A stretch of 64,000 bases of DNA from Rebecca billardiae RCC1528 (Eukaryota > Haptophyta). The notes under the pieces are model-generated. The model was not told the DNA's origin. It did not search any database and saw only the letters and a program-made list of their open reading frames with translations. Positions 24,801 through 33,051 of the stretch are shown here, piece by piece (the first letter of the stretch is position 1; the number at the start of each line of letters is the position of its first letter). The translations under genes were made by a program, and so were the position numbers. The DNA is taken from the NCBI GenBank assembly GCA_965240325.2, contig OZ251233.1, forward strand, positions 1,922,001 to 1,986,000, read 5' to 3'.

Positions 24801-27800
24801 CCCCGCGGGGTACTTCAAGTCGACCGTCTCGCGCGACGAGTGCGCGGCGTGCGCGGACACGGACCCGCACCTCACCACGTTCGCCACGGGCGCGATGAGC
24901 ATCGAGCAGTGCGTGTGCTCGCACCTCACGTTCGAGCTGCGCGGCTCGGGCGCCACGGCCTCGTGCGTGTGCCCGGCGGGCACGCGCTACGACGGCGTCA
25001 ACCGTGCGTGCGAGGAGTGCGGCGAGGGCACGTTCAAGCCCGAGCGCGGCAACCACGACTGCCGCTCGTGCTCGGAGCTGCGCGCGCCCAACCTCACCGC
25101 GATGGCGCTCGACGTGCACGCGAGCACGCACTGCACGTGCGACTACTTCGGCTTTGAGGTACGGCACGGCGAGTGCGTCTGCCCGCCAGGCTACCGGTAC
25201 AACTCTGCGGACACGCGCTGCGTCAAGTGCGCGCCCGGCACGTACAAGAACAAGTACGGCAACGGCGGGTGCGACAAGTGCAAGCCGGGGACGTACCGAT
25301 CGTACGCGGGCGCGACCGACTGCGCGGGCTGCGCCGCCGGCTTCTACTCGGACGAGGAGGGCGCGACCTCGTGCCGCACGCGCTGCCCCGCGGGCTCTTT
25401 CTCGTGGGAGCGCGCGACCGAGTGCGTCGAGTGCGGCCTGCTCGGCTCGGGCAACTGCTCGTCCGGCGTCTTCCGCGGCTCGCTGCCCGGGCAGTGGGCG
25501 TGGCCCATCTCGATGGACTGGCTCGACGAGCAGGACGGCAACCGGCTGGCGCAGATCGCCTTCTACGACTGCCCTCAGCCCGAGTACTGCGGGGGCGGGC
25601 TGGGCTCGTCCTGCTGCGGCGGGCGCGACGGGCCGCTCTGCGCCGTGTGCGCGCCGCGCACGTGGCGCACGCTGCTCGGCGACTGTGAGGCGTGCGAGAC
25701 GGTCGAGTACTTCTACCCGCCGCCGCTGCTCGTCGCGACCGCGGCCTTCCTCACCCTCGTGCTGCTCGGCTGGGTCCGGCTGTGCGGCTGGTTCTGCAAC
25801 CGGCGCGCGGACATCGCCGCGCTGCGCCGCGTGACGCGATCGTCCGCGTACGACTCCTCAGGGGCGCCGTGGCGCGCGTCGCGCGCGTCCACGTTCGCGC
25901 GCGGCTCGGGGGACAGCCCCGACGGGCTGACCGAGCGCTCGGGGGCGCTCTCCTCGCGCTTCGGCTTCACGCCGCGCACCGCGCGCACCAACGACTTCAA
26001 CGCCGCGCGCAAGTCGCGCATGTCCATGTCTCCGGGCTACGGCGGCTTCACCGAGCGCGGCGGGATGACGCGCCGCGGCTCGGCGCAGGGCGGCGCCGGC
26101 CCCGACTTTGCGCCGCCCACCTCGCGCGCGAGCACGGCCGCGCGGCTCGGCCTGTACGACGACACGTCGCTCGCCGCGCGCGTGATGCGCTTCATGCGCT
26201 TCACCGCGGACGAGCGCTTCAAGATCACGATCGCGTACCTGCAGATCATCTCGACGCTCGACTACGCGTACACGGTGCCGTGGCCCACGCCCTTCCGCTA
26301 CTTCGTCAACTTCTGGCGCTTCCTGATGCTCGACATGCGCTGGTGGGGCTTCGCGTGCATCTCGCTCGACACCGTGTACGTCCGCTTCGCGGTCAAGGCG
26401 GCGATCTGCCTCGTCGCCTTCTTCGTGACGCTGCGCGGTCTCAAGTGCTGCCGGTGCGAGGGCGCGTCCGTCACGTGGGACCGCTCGCTCTTTAAGGCGC
26501 GCCTCTTCGCAGGCTTCCTCGCGTTCCCCGTGATGGCGTACTCGGTGGTCGAGCTGTACCCGTGCGTCGAGCTCGGCGACGGCGTGAGCTTCCTCGACGC
26601 GGAGATGACGATGCGCTGCGAGTCTGAGGCGTGGAGCGCGTATGCGGCGCTGGGCGCGGGCTTTGGGCTGCTCTACATGGTCGGCGTGCCGCTCTTCTAT
26701 GGCGGCGTGCTGCTGCACGCGCAGCGCTGGCCCGCGCTGCCGTGGGAGTCGGACGAGGAGTTCGTGCGCAACCTGATCTCGCAGGGCGTCAAGTCGGGCG
26801 CGATCAACAACGACAACTTCATGGCGGCGGCCATCTACACGACGCAGCACCGCACGCGCCCGTTCCTCGACCACCTCGGTCGGCTGCTCATCCGCTGCGG
26901 CGGCGAGCGCGCGCAGGTGTACGTCGAGGAGGCGCAGAAGGGCGGCGGCGAGCCGTCGCGCTCGGCGCGGCTGCTGCACAAGAAGAACCTGCGCGCGTTC
27001 GGCCTCATCTTCGGCGCGTTCCGCCCGCACGTCTGGTGGTGGGAGTTTGTGGACATGGCGCGCAAGCTCGTGCTCGTCGCGCTCACGATGGCCGCCTTCC
27101 GCGGCACCATCCTGCAGCTCGTCGTCTCGCTCGTCACGGCGTTTTTGTACGCGCTGCTGCTCGCGAGCGTGCAGCCGTACAAGGACGTGGTCGACTACCG
27201 CGTCGCGCAGTGCGCCAACGTGTGCCTCTGCATCCTGTACACCCTCGCGATCCTCACGGTCGGCTACTCGGAGCGCGTGCAGCTGCGCCGCGACGTGTGC
27301 TTCGGCACGCCGCCGCCCGCGGACGACGCGCAGGCGGCGCTGTGGTTCGCGATCCTGCTGATCCTCATCGGCATCGTGCCGGTGCTCTGGTCGCTCGTGC
27401 CCGCCAAGGCCACGCGCAAGCTCAACCGGCGCACGCGCTCCGCGCTCGTCGCGTACCTCATGCGCCGGCAGCGCCTGCACGCGCCCGACGACGACGACGA
27501 CGACGACGAGGACGCGATGAACCGCCAGTGGGTGCGCGACGTGATCGCGCCCGGCGAGCGCGTCACGCCGCGCAAGAAGCCGGTCGAGCAGCTGGCCGCG
27601 CAGATCGGGCGCACCGCGCGCAGGTCGCGCAGGAGCTCCCGCCGCCGCGGCCAGAGGTCGGACCGCTCTGACCTGAGCTTCCCTGGCGAGGACTTCGGTG
27701 CCGCCGACTCCGCGCGTGCGCAGCAGCGTCGCCGTGGCTCCGGTGGCGACGCCGAATTCCCTGGCGAGGACTTCGGGCCAGCGTCTGGCCGCAGTGCAGG

Positions 27801-30800
27801 CGGTGCCCGCCGTGGCCCGGGCACCGACCGCTCTGACCTGAGCTTCCCTGGCGAGGACTTCGGTGCCGCCGACTCCGCGCGTGCGCAGCAGCGTCGCCGC
27901 GGCTCCGGTGGCGACGCCGACTTCCCCGGCGAGGACTTCGGGCCAGCGTCTGGCCGCAGTGCAGGCGGTGCCCGCCGTGGCCCGGGCACCGACCGCTCTG
28001 ACCTGAGCTTCCCTGGCGAGGACTTCGGTGCCGCCGACTCGGCGCGTGCGCAGCAGCGCCGCCGCGGCTCCGGTGGCGACGCCGACTTCCCCGGCGAGGA
28101 CTTCGGGCCAGCGTCTGGCCGCAGTGCAGGCGGTGCCCGCCGTGGCCCGGGCACCGACCGCTCTGACCTGAGCTTCCCTGGCGAGGACTTCGGTGCCGCC
28201 GACTCGGCGCGTGCGCAGCAGCGTCGCCGCGGTCCTGGTGGCGACGCCGAATTCCCCGGCGAGGACTTCGGGCCGGCGTCTGGCCGCAGCGGTGCCCGCC
28301 GTGGCCAGGCGACGGACCGCTCTGACATGAGCTTCCCTGGCGAGGACTTCGGTGCCGCCGACTCCGCGCGTGCGCAGCAGCGTCGCCGCGGTCCTGGTGG
28401 CGACGCCGAATTCCCTGGCGAGGACTTCGGGCCGGCGTCTGGCCGCAGCGGTGCTCGCCGTGGCCAGGCGACGGACCGCTCTGACATGAGCTTCCCTGGC
28501 GAGGACTTCGGTGCCGCCGACTCCGCGCGTGCGCAGCAGCGTCGCCGCGGTCCTGGTGGCGACGCCGAATTCCCTGGCGAGGACTTCGGGCCGGCGTCTG
28601 GCCGCAGCGGTGCCCGCCGTGGCCAGGCGACGGACCGCTCTGACATGAGCTTCCCTGGCGAGGACTTCGGTGCCGCCGACTCCGCGCGTGCGCAGCCGCG
28701 CCGCCGCGGCTCCGGTGGCGACGCCGAATTCCCCGGCGAGGACTTCGGGCCGGCGTCGGGCCGCAGCTCGTCTGCACCGCGCCGTGGCCAGGCGACGGAC
28801 CGCTCGGATTGGAGCTTCCCTGGCGAGGACTTCGGTGCCGCCGACTCCGCGCGTGCGCAGCAGCGTCGCCGCGGTCCTGGTGGCGACGCCGAATTCCCTG
28901 GCGAGGACTTCGGGCCGGCGTCTGGCCGCAGCGGTGCTCGCCGTGGCCAGGCGACGGACCGCTCTGACATGAGCTTCCCTGGCGAGGACTTCGGTGCCGC
29001 CGACTCCGCGCGTGCGCAGCAGCGTCGCCGCGGTCCTGGTGGCGACGCCGAATTCCCTGGCGAGGACTTCGGGCCGGCGTCTGGCCGCAGCGGTGCCCGC
29101 CGTGGCCAGGCGACGGACCGCTCTGACATGAGCTTCCCTGGCGAGGACTTCGGTGCCGCCGACTCCGCGCGTGCGCAGCCGCGCCGCCGCGGCTCCGGTG
29201 GCGACGCCGAATTCCCCGGCGAGGACTTCGGGCCGGCGTCGGGCCGCAGCTCGTCTGCACCGCGCCGTGGCCAGGCGACGGACCGCTCGGATTGGAGCTT
29301 CCCTGGCGAGGACTTCGGTGCCGCCGACTCCGCGCGTGCGCAGCAGCGTCGCCGCGGTCCTGGTGGCGACGCCGAATTCCCTGGCGAGGACTTCGGGCCG
29401 GCGTCGGGCCGCAGCGCTGCCCGCCGTGGCCAGGCGACGGACCGCTCTGACATGAGCTTCCCTGGCGAGGACTTCGGTGCCGCCGACTCCGCGCGTGCGC
29501 AGCAGCGTCGCCGCGGTTCTGGTGGCGACGCCGAATTCCCTGGCGAGGACTTCGGGCCGGCGTCGGGCCGCAGCGGTGCTCGCCGTGGCCAGGCGACGGA
29601 CCGCTCTGACATGAGCTTCCCTGGCGAGGACTTCGGTGCCGCCGACTCCGCGCGTGCGCAGCAGCGTCGCCGCGGTTCTGGTGGCGACGCCGAATTCCCT
29701 GGCGAGGACTTCGGGCCGGCGTCGGGCCGCAGCTCGTCTGCACCGCGCCGTGGCCAGGCGACGGACCGCTCGGATTGGAGCTTCCCTGGCGAGGACTTCG
29801 GTGCCGCCGACTCGGCGCGCGGCCCAGCGCAGCGGCGCGGCGGCAACACGGCACGCTCCGACGCCAGCGTGCCATTCCCAGGAGACGAAGACATTTTCCG
29901 TGAGACGCCCGCGCCCTCGCGTCCGGAGAGCAACCGCAACTCCCGCCGCGGCCCGGGCACCGACCGCTCGGACCTGAGCTTCCCGGCTGAGGACTTCGGT
30001 GCCGCCGACTCGGCGCGCGGCCCAGCGCAGCGGCGCGGCGGCAACACGGCACGCTCCGACGCCAGCGTGCCATTCCCAGGAGACGAAGACATTTTCCGTG
30101 AGACGCCCGCGCCCTCGCGTCCGGAGAGCAACCGCAACTCCCGCCGCGGCCCGGGCACCGACCGCTCGGACCTGAGCTTCCCGGCTGAGGACTTCGGTGC
30201 CGCCGACTCGGCGCGCGGCCCAGCGCAGCGGCGCGGCGGCAACACGGCACGCTCCGACGCCAGCGTGCCATTCCCAGGAGACGAAGACATTTTCCGTGAG
30301 ACGCCCGCGCCCTCGCGTCCGGAGAGCAACCGCAACTCCCGCCGCGGCCCGGGTACCGACCGCTCGGACCTGAGCTTCCCGGCCGAGGACTTCGGCGCTC
30401 CCGACTCTGCCCGCGCTACAGGTTGGCGACCTTGGCGTCGCCAGCCCAGCTCGGCTCGCCAGCCCAACACGGCGCGCTCGGAGGCGGAGAGTGTCGCGTT
30501 CCCCGCAGACGACGGGATCTTCAGAGACTCGCGCCCCGAGAGCCAGCGTACCGATGGCCGCGGTCGGCGGCCGCCGGGCACGGCTCGCTCCATGGGTGAG
30601 AGCAGCGTCGGCGACGCGTTCGGCGACCCGAGCGCATTCAACTCTCGCCCCGAAAGCCAGCGCGCCAGCACGCGGGGGGGGCGCGCGGCCAACACGGCAC
30701 GTTCTCAGGCGGAGAGCGTCGGCAGCGCGTTCCCCGATGAGGACATGTTTCACGACTCGCGGCCGGAGAGCACGCGCAATACGGGACGCGGCTCGCGCGC

Positions 30801-30888
30801 CCTGACGGGTCGCTCCGAGGCGACCGATGGCGGGGCGTTCGAGGAGGATGCCGAGCAAATGTTCGACGACTCGTCGCTGCGCATTTGA
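8050..30888 (+). CDS. Giant modular Ser/Pro-rich surface protein with polytopic membrane domain (about 7612 aa)
   Basis: A single uninterrupted reading frame of 22.8 kb. In order: signal peptide (residues 1-31, ALLALALPLVRA core); an N-terminal domain shared with the divergent paralogue; a sushi-like Cys module, a poly-Asp run, further Cys modules and an FN3-like domain (to about 745); then six Pro-rich blocks (4123 residues in total) separated by module A (930-980, 1534-1584, 3376-3426) and module B (1179-1306, 4794-4906); a Cys-rich region with GCC2/GCC3 or ephrin-receptor-like repeats (5265-5880); a polytopic membrane domain (about 5887-6475); and a cytoplasmic tail dominated by tandem repeats. 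The membrane part carries hallmarks of the large protist proteins that pair GCC2/GCC3-type repeats with a multi-helix C-terminus (FKITIAYLQIIS...VPWP; WWWEFVDMARKLVLVALT). A surface receptor or wall-anchored sensor is inference; no ion-selectivity motif is seen. The frame opens at 7882, but the ATG at 8050 directly precedes the signal peptide. Confidence 0.75.
10291..10836 (+). repeat. Pro-rich block P1 of the giant protein
   Basis: 182 residues of SPPPP/SPPPPPP units between the FN3-like domain and the first module A. The Pro runs are longer (four to seven) than in the later blocks. Confidence 0.9.
10837..10989 (+). other. Module A, copy 1 (Cys/Asp 51-aa module)
   Basis: 51 residues with the pattern TGCGDPLADNYDSNV...C.Y.GCTDPAAFNYDST...C.YS. 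The core GCTDPxAxNYDxxA is a short Cys/Asp motif found repeated in surface proteins of algae and marine bacteria. Its Asp/Asn-rich loops suggest ion binding (inference). Confidence 0.8.
10990..11583 (+). repeat. Pro-rich block P2
   Basis: 198 residues, mostly SPPPPPP and SPPPP units, linking module A1 to module B1. Confidence 0.9.
11584..11967 (+). other. Module B, copy 1 (WIGIF beta-sandwich-like domain)
   Basis: 128 residues from LIPASVRMTRPFYFRGEDQ to VVDRP, containing NWIGIF, LAWHYAVN and GHNVSDISDYVVCLFWN. The order of motifs (GEDQ, xWIGIF, then an aromatic strand pair) recalls SKICH-like or FN3-like beta-sandwich domains with a DWIGIF strand, but I cannot assign it firmly. Confidence 0.55.
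11968..12648 (+). repeat. Pro-rich block P3
   Basis: 227 residues of SPPP-type units with scattered Ala, Thr, Leu, His and Asp-Gln interruptions. Confidence 0.9.
12649..12801 (+). other. Module A, copy 2
   Basis: Exactly 51 residues, in phase with copy 1 and nearly identical at Cys, Asp, Asn and Tyr positions (TGCGDPKADNYDSNVVVNV...GCTDPGAFNYDSTA). Confidence 0.8.
12802..18174 (+). repeat. Pro-rich block P4 (1791 residues)
   Basis: The longest block. It is built of SPPP units with SPPPP at quasi-regular spacing, and between successive SPPPP units usually one unit whose Ser is replaced by A, T, V, I, L, M, F or G, giving a superperiod of about 37-41 residues. The other strand and frames are open only because the repeat lacks stop codons in any frame (Gly-rich and Ala-Glu-Pro readings). 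Confidence 0.92.
18175..18327 (+). other. Module A, copy 3
   Basis: Again exactly 51 residues (TGCSDSLADNYDSNV...GCTDSSAWNFDSTA...CHYS). It is the most diverged of the three copies. Confidence 0.8.
18328..22428 (+). repeat. Pro-rich block P5 (1367 residues)
   Basis: SPPP/SPPPP units as in P4, with Phe and Leu as the preferred interrupting residues, whereas Ala, Thr and Met are more common in P4. Confidence 0.92.
22429..22767 (+). other. Module B, copy 2
   Basis: 113 residues from LIPATLATSQPYYFVGEDQ to VVDRP, with NWVGIF, PLAWAWAS, MGHNVSELQDYDVLLLWN and VMAQAVLRVVDRP. It aligns along its whole length with copy 1, which has a short extra loop after the WIGIF strand. Confidence 0.55.
22768..23841 (+). 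repeat. Pro-rich block P6
   Basis: 358 residues of SPPP units joining module B2 to the Cys-rich region. It includes a direct repeat of the PPPPSPS type near 23370-23420. Confidence 0.9.
23842..25689 (+). other. Cys-rich ectodomain (GCC2/GCC3, ephrin-receptor-like repeats)
   Basis: About 615 residues with many CxxC pairs in repeats of the form CxxCPxGYxKxxxGxxxCxxCxxIDPxLTT...C.CxxG. It ends with SFSWERATECVECGLLG and a CGGGLGSSCCGGRDGPLCAVC segment directly before the first membrane helix. This fold type occurs in extracellular receptor stalks. Confidence 0.7.
25690..27486 (+). other. Polytopic membrane domain of the giant protein
   Basis: Hydrophobic segments include LLVATAAFLTLVLLGWVRL, AAICLVAFFVTLRG, RLFAGFLAFPVMAYSVVELY, YAALGAGFGLLYMVGVPLFY, VLVALTMAAFRGTILQLVVS, ANVCLCILYTLAILTVGY and FAILLILIGIVPVLWSLV, so about seven helices. 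A Ser/Arg-rich loop (25830-26130) follows helix 1. The FKITIAYLQ and WWWEFVDMARK motifs are those seen in large protist membrane proteins of this architecture; their transport activity is unknown to me. Confidence 0.65.
27658..29760 (+). repeat. Tail repeat, 13 units of 53-55 aa
   Basis: Each unit reads TDRSD(L/M/W)SFPGEDFGAADSAR...GGDAEFPGEDFGPASGR... and holds two FPGEDFG half-repeats. The last units form a higher-order repeat of three units (483 nt, 161 aa). Nucleotide identity between units is very high, pointing to recent expansion or gene conversion. Confidence 0.92.
29761..30354 (+). repeat. Tail repeat type 2, three units of exactly 198 nt
   Basis: Units start at 29761, 29959 and 30157. 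Each is 66 residues, beginning like the type 1 unit but continuing with GPAQRRGGNTARSD, VPFPGDEDIFRE and PAPSRPESNRNSRRGPG. A fourth partial unit starts at 30355 and decays into unique sequence with FP.DD.IFR and RPES motifs. Confidence 0.92.
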
Positions 30889-30957
30889 GCTGATGGGTCG
30901 GTCCGTCCCCGCCAGGTTACAGTCGATGATCATCTGGCATGTGTGCATTAACATTAT

Positions 30958-31081
30958 CATATATATATATATATATATTCATATATATATTCATATATAT
31001 ATTCATATATATATTCATATATATGAATATATATATGAATATATATTCATATATATGAATATATATGAATATATATATATA
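30958..31081. repeat. AT-rich perfect-class palindrome / microsatellite
   Basis: About 120 bases of alternating AT, in which the left half is punctuated by TTC and the right half by GAA, so the two halves can pair into a long hairpin or cruciform. It starts 70 bases after the stop codon of the giant gene. Confidence 0.9.
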
Positions 31082-31627
31082 GCACGCAGGCTCAGGCTGA
31101 CTAGCAGCAGTTATACAGTAGCACGCACTCAGCGGCTCCGTGATCCGCCCGTCCTTATATTGACCTTAAACTCCTTAAAGCGCCTGCGCCCGCGACCAGT
31201 GATCCACTAGACTGTCTGTGATCCAAGATTCCATTAGTCCAAGGCAGCGCGCAGATGGCCAAGCGAGGAGGGCAGGCACACGCCGGGCAGGGCGGAGCCA
31301 CGCGGCGTGACACCAGACTTAATACATTGTATGGGCGGATTTTCGTTCCTCGGACAACATAGTGCGAGCGGCAGCCAGTGCTCGGGCCGAGTGCGCGGCA
31401 TGAATTATTGAATAAGCCATAAGGGCCGCTCGACGTCGACACCGGACGCGCGGAGGGGCTTTTCGTTGAGCATCCAGCGCTACTACTCACCCGCCAATAA
31501 TGGCGAGATCCAGTATGATGCCGAAACTCGCCCAACCGAGAGCAGCGCGTCGCGGCACAACCCAACGGGCAGCAGTCCAGGGTCGTCGTCGTGCGTGCGT
31601 GCGCAGAGCAGGTTCAAAATGTTTCGA

Positions 31628-31679
31628 GTGGCACTGGCGGATGAGTAATAAGGGTGGCACTGGCGGATGAGTAATAAGG
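31628..31679. repeat. 26-bp tandem duplication
   Basis: Two adjacent perfect copies of a unit beginning GTGGCACTGGCGGATGAGTA. Confidence 0.9.
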
Positions 31680-32664
31680 GCGTGGCAATAAGAGCGGCGG
31701 CGGCCACTCTTGTCATCTTGTGCTCTGGCCGCCAAGCTTATCGTAGGCCAGCATGGCAGATTGGTGCCAGTAGTGCGGCGCAATGCGCGTTCCTCGTCCT
31801 CCGAGACAATCGATTACTGCATGTACCAATAACACCACATATGCGCGCATGCAGCAGCGGCTGCGCGGTAGTTCGTCCGTAGTATACCATTGCTGACGAT
31901 CGATGTTGTATTAAACCGCATACCGCCATACGTACCATCACTGCAGACGTCTACCATACTGCTACTGAGTCCGTGATGTATTGTCTGTGACTGCTGCTAC
32001 CGTTGTACTCTGTCTAGTGTCTGCTGTCCGCCATCACAGCCGATCGGGCATCGGCGAAGTCCATCGGGCTCGGCACCGCGTCAGGGCTTCGTCCGCTCGA
32101 TGACCGCCGTCTCAGTCTGTCACACTCTGTCTGAATCTGCTCACTGCTGGCCGTCACTGACGGCTTGTCATCGCGCGATCCGAGGGCGGTGATGCACATG
32201 ACTCGTCATCATCGGACGTCGCGATCATCCGTAACGAGGGCGGTCGTGATGTGACCCCGACCGATCGCTGTCAGCAGATGCCAGATTATATATATGATAC
32301 GTCGGCTGCCCCGGACCAACTACCAAGTCCAGCTAAGAGTCTACTATATACTATGCTGAATAAACTGAGGAGTCAGTCAGTAAGAGGGTAGGGCGGACGG
32401 GACGATCGGTGGCCAGACCCACTGGCCACTGAGTCACCCAGCACCCAGTAGTTAATTACGGTACGCGAGTAGCATTCGGGCCGAGTTATAGTACGCTAGA
32501 CGCGACTCTGACAAGCCCGGATCGATGAGCCGCGGCCCGCCGGCCGCGTGAATCGTGATGCTGGCGGCGCTGCCGTGATCGACAATATCCGCGCCTGATG
32601 CTGGCGGCAGCGGCACTACGGTCCGGACTCCGGCGGTACGGTAGCTAATACGTACTAGCTATAT

Positions 32665-32703
<39 letters not shown>

Positions 32704-33003
32704 CGAGTGCTGTCAATACGGTAGTCGTGGCCAATAGACTTATTATAAAACTATAATATATATATATATATATATCACGACCTGACGACGCGTGGCACCG
32801 CGACCACCGCGGTGGCGCGTGCGCGTCGACGCCAGACGGTGCGTCGAGCTTCCGCTCGGCGATGGAGTGATGGGCGACTATGAGGGGGGGGACGACGGCG
32901 AGGAGCGCTGATCCTGGTGTTTGTCTCTGCTGCTCGATCTGCTGCTACAGCTTGCTGACTCTGACGCCTGCCCGTTGCATACCACGTCGTTAATATATAT
33001 CAC

Positions 33004-33051
33004 GACCGGAACTATATCACAGCGCAGGATTCCGGGAAAAGATGTCGTAAG
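33004..33051 (+). repeat. Inverted-repeat arm (left), partner at 36587-36639
   Basis: Contains GACCGGAACTATATCACAGC, then GCAGGATTCC and TGTCGTAAG. The reverse complement of 36587-36639 carries the same three blocks in the same order with small indels. Confidence 0.6.

Noticed and set aside
25858-30960. A 1700-codon minus-strand ORF and overlapping minus-strand ORFs under the tail repeats
   Set aside because: Arg/Ala-rich antisense of the giant gene, with no domain; the sense frame has clear repeats and membrane segments.
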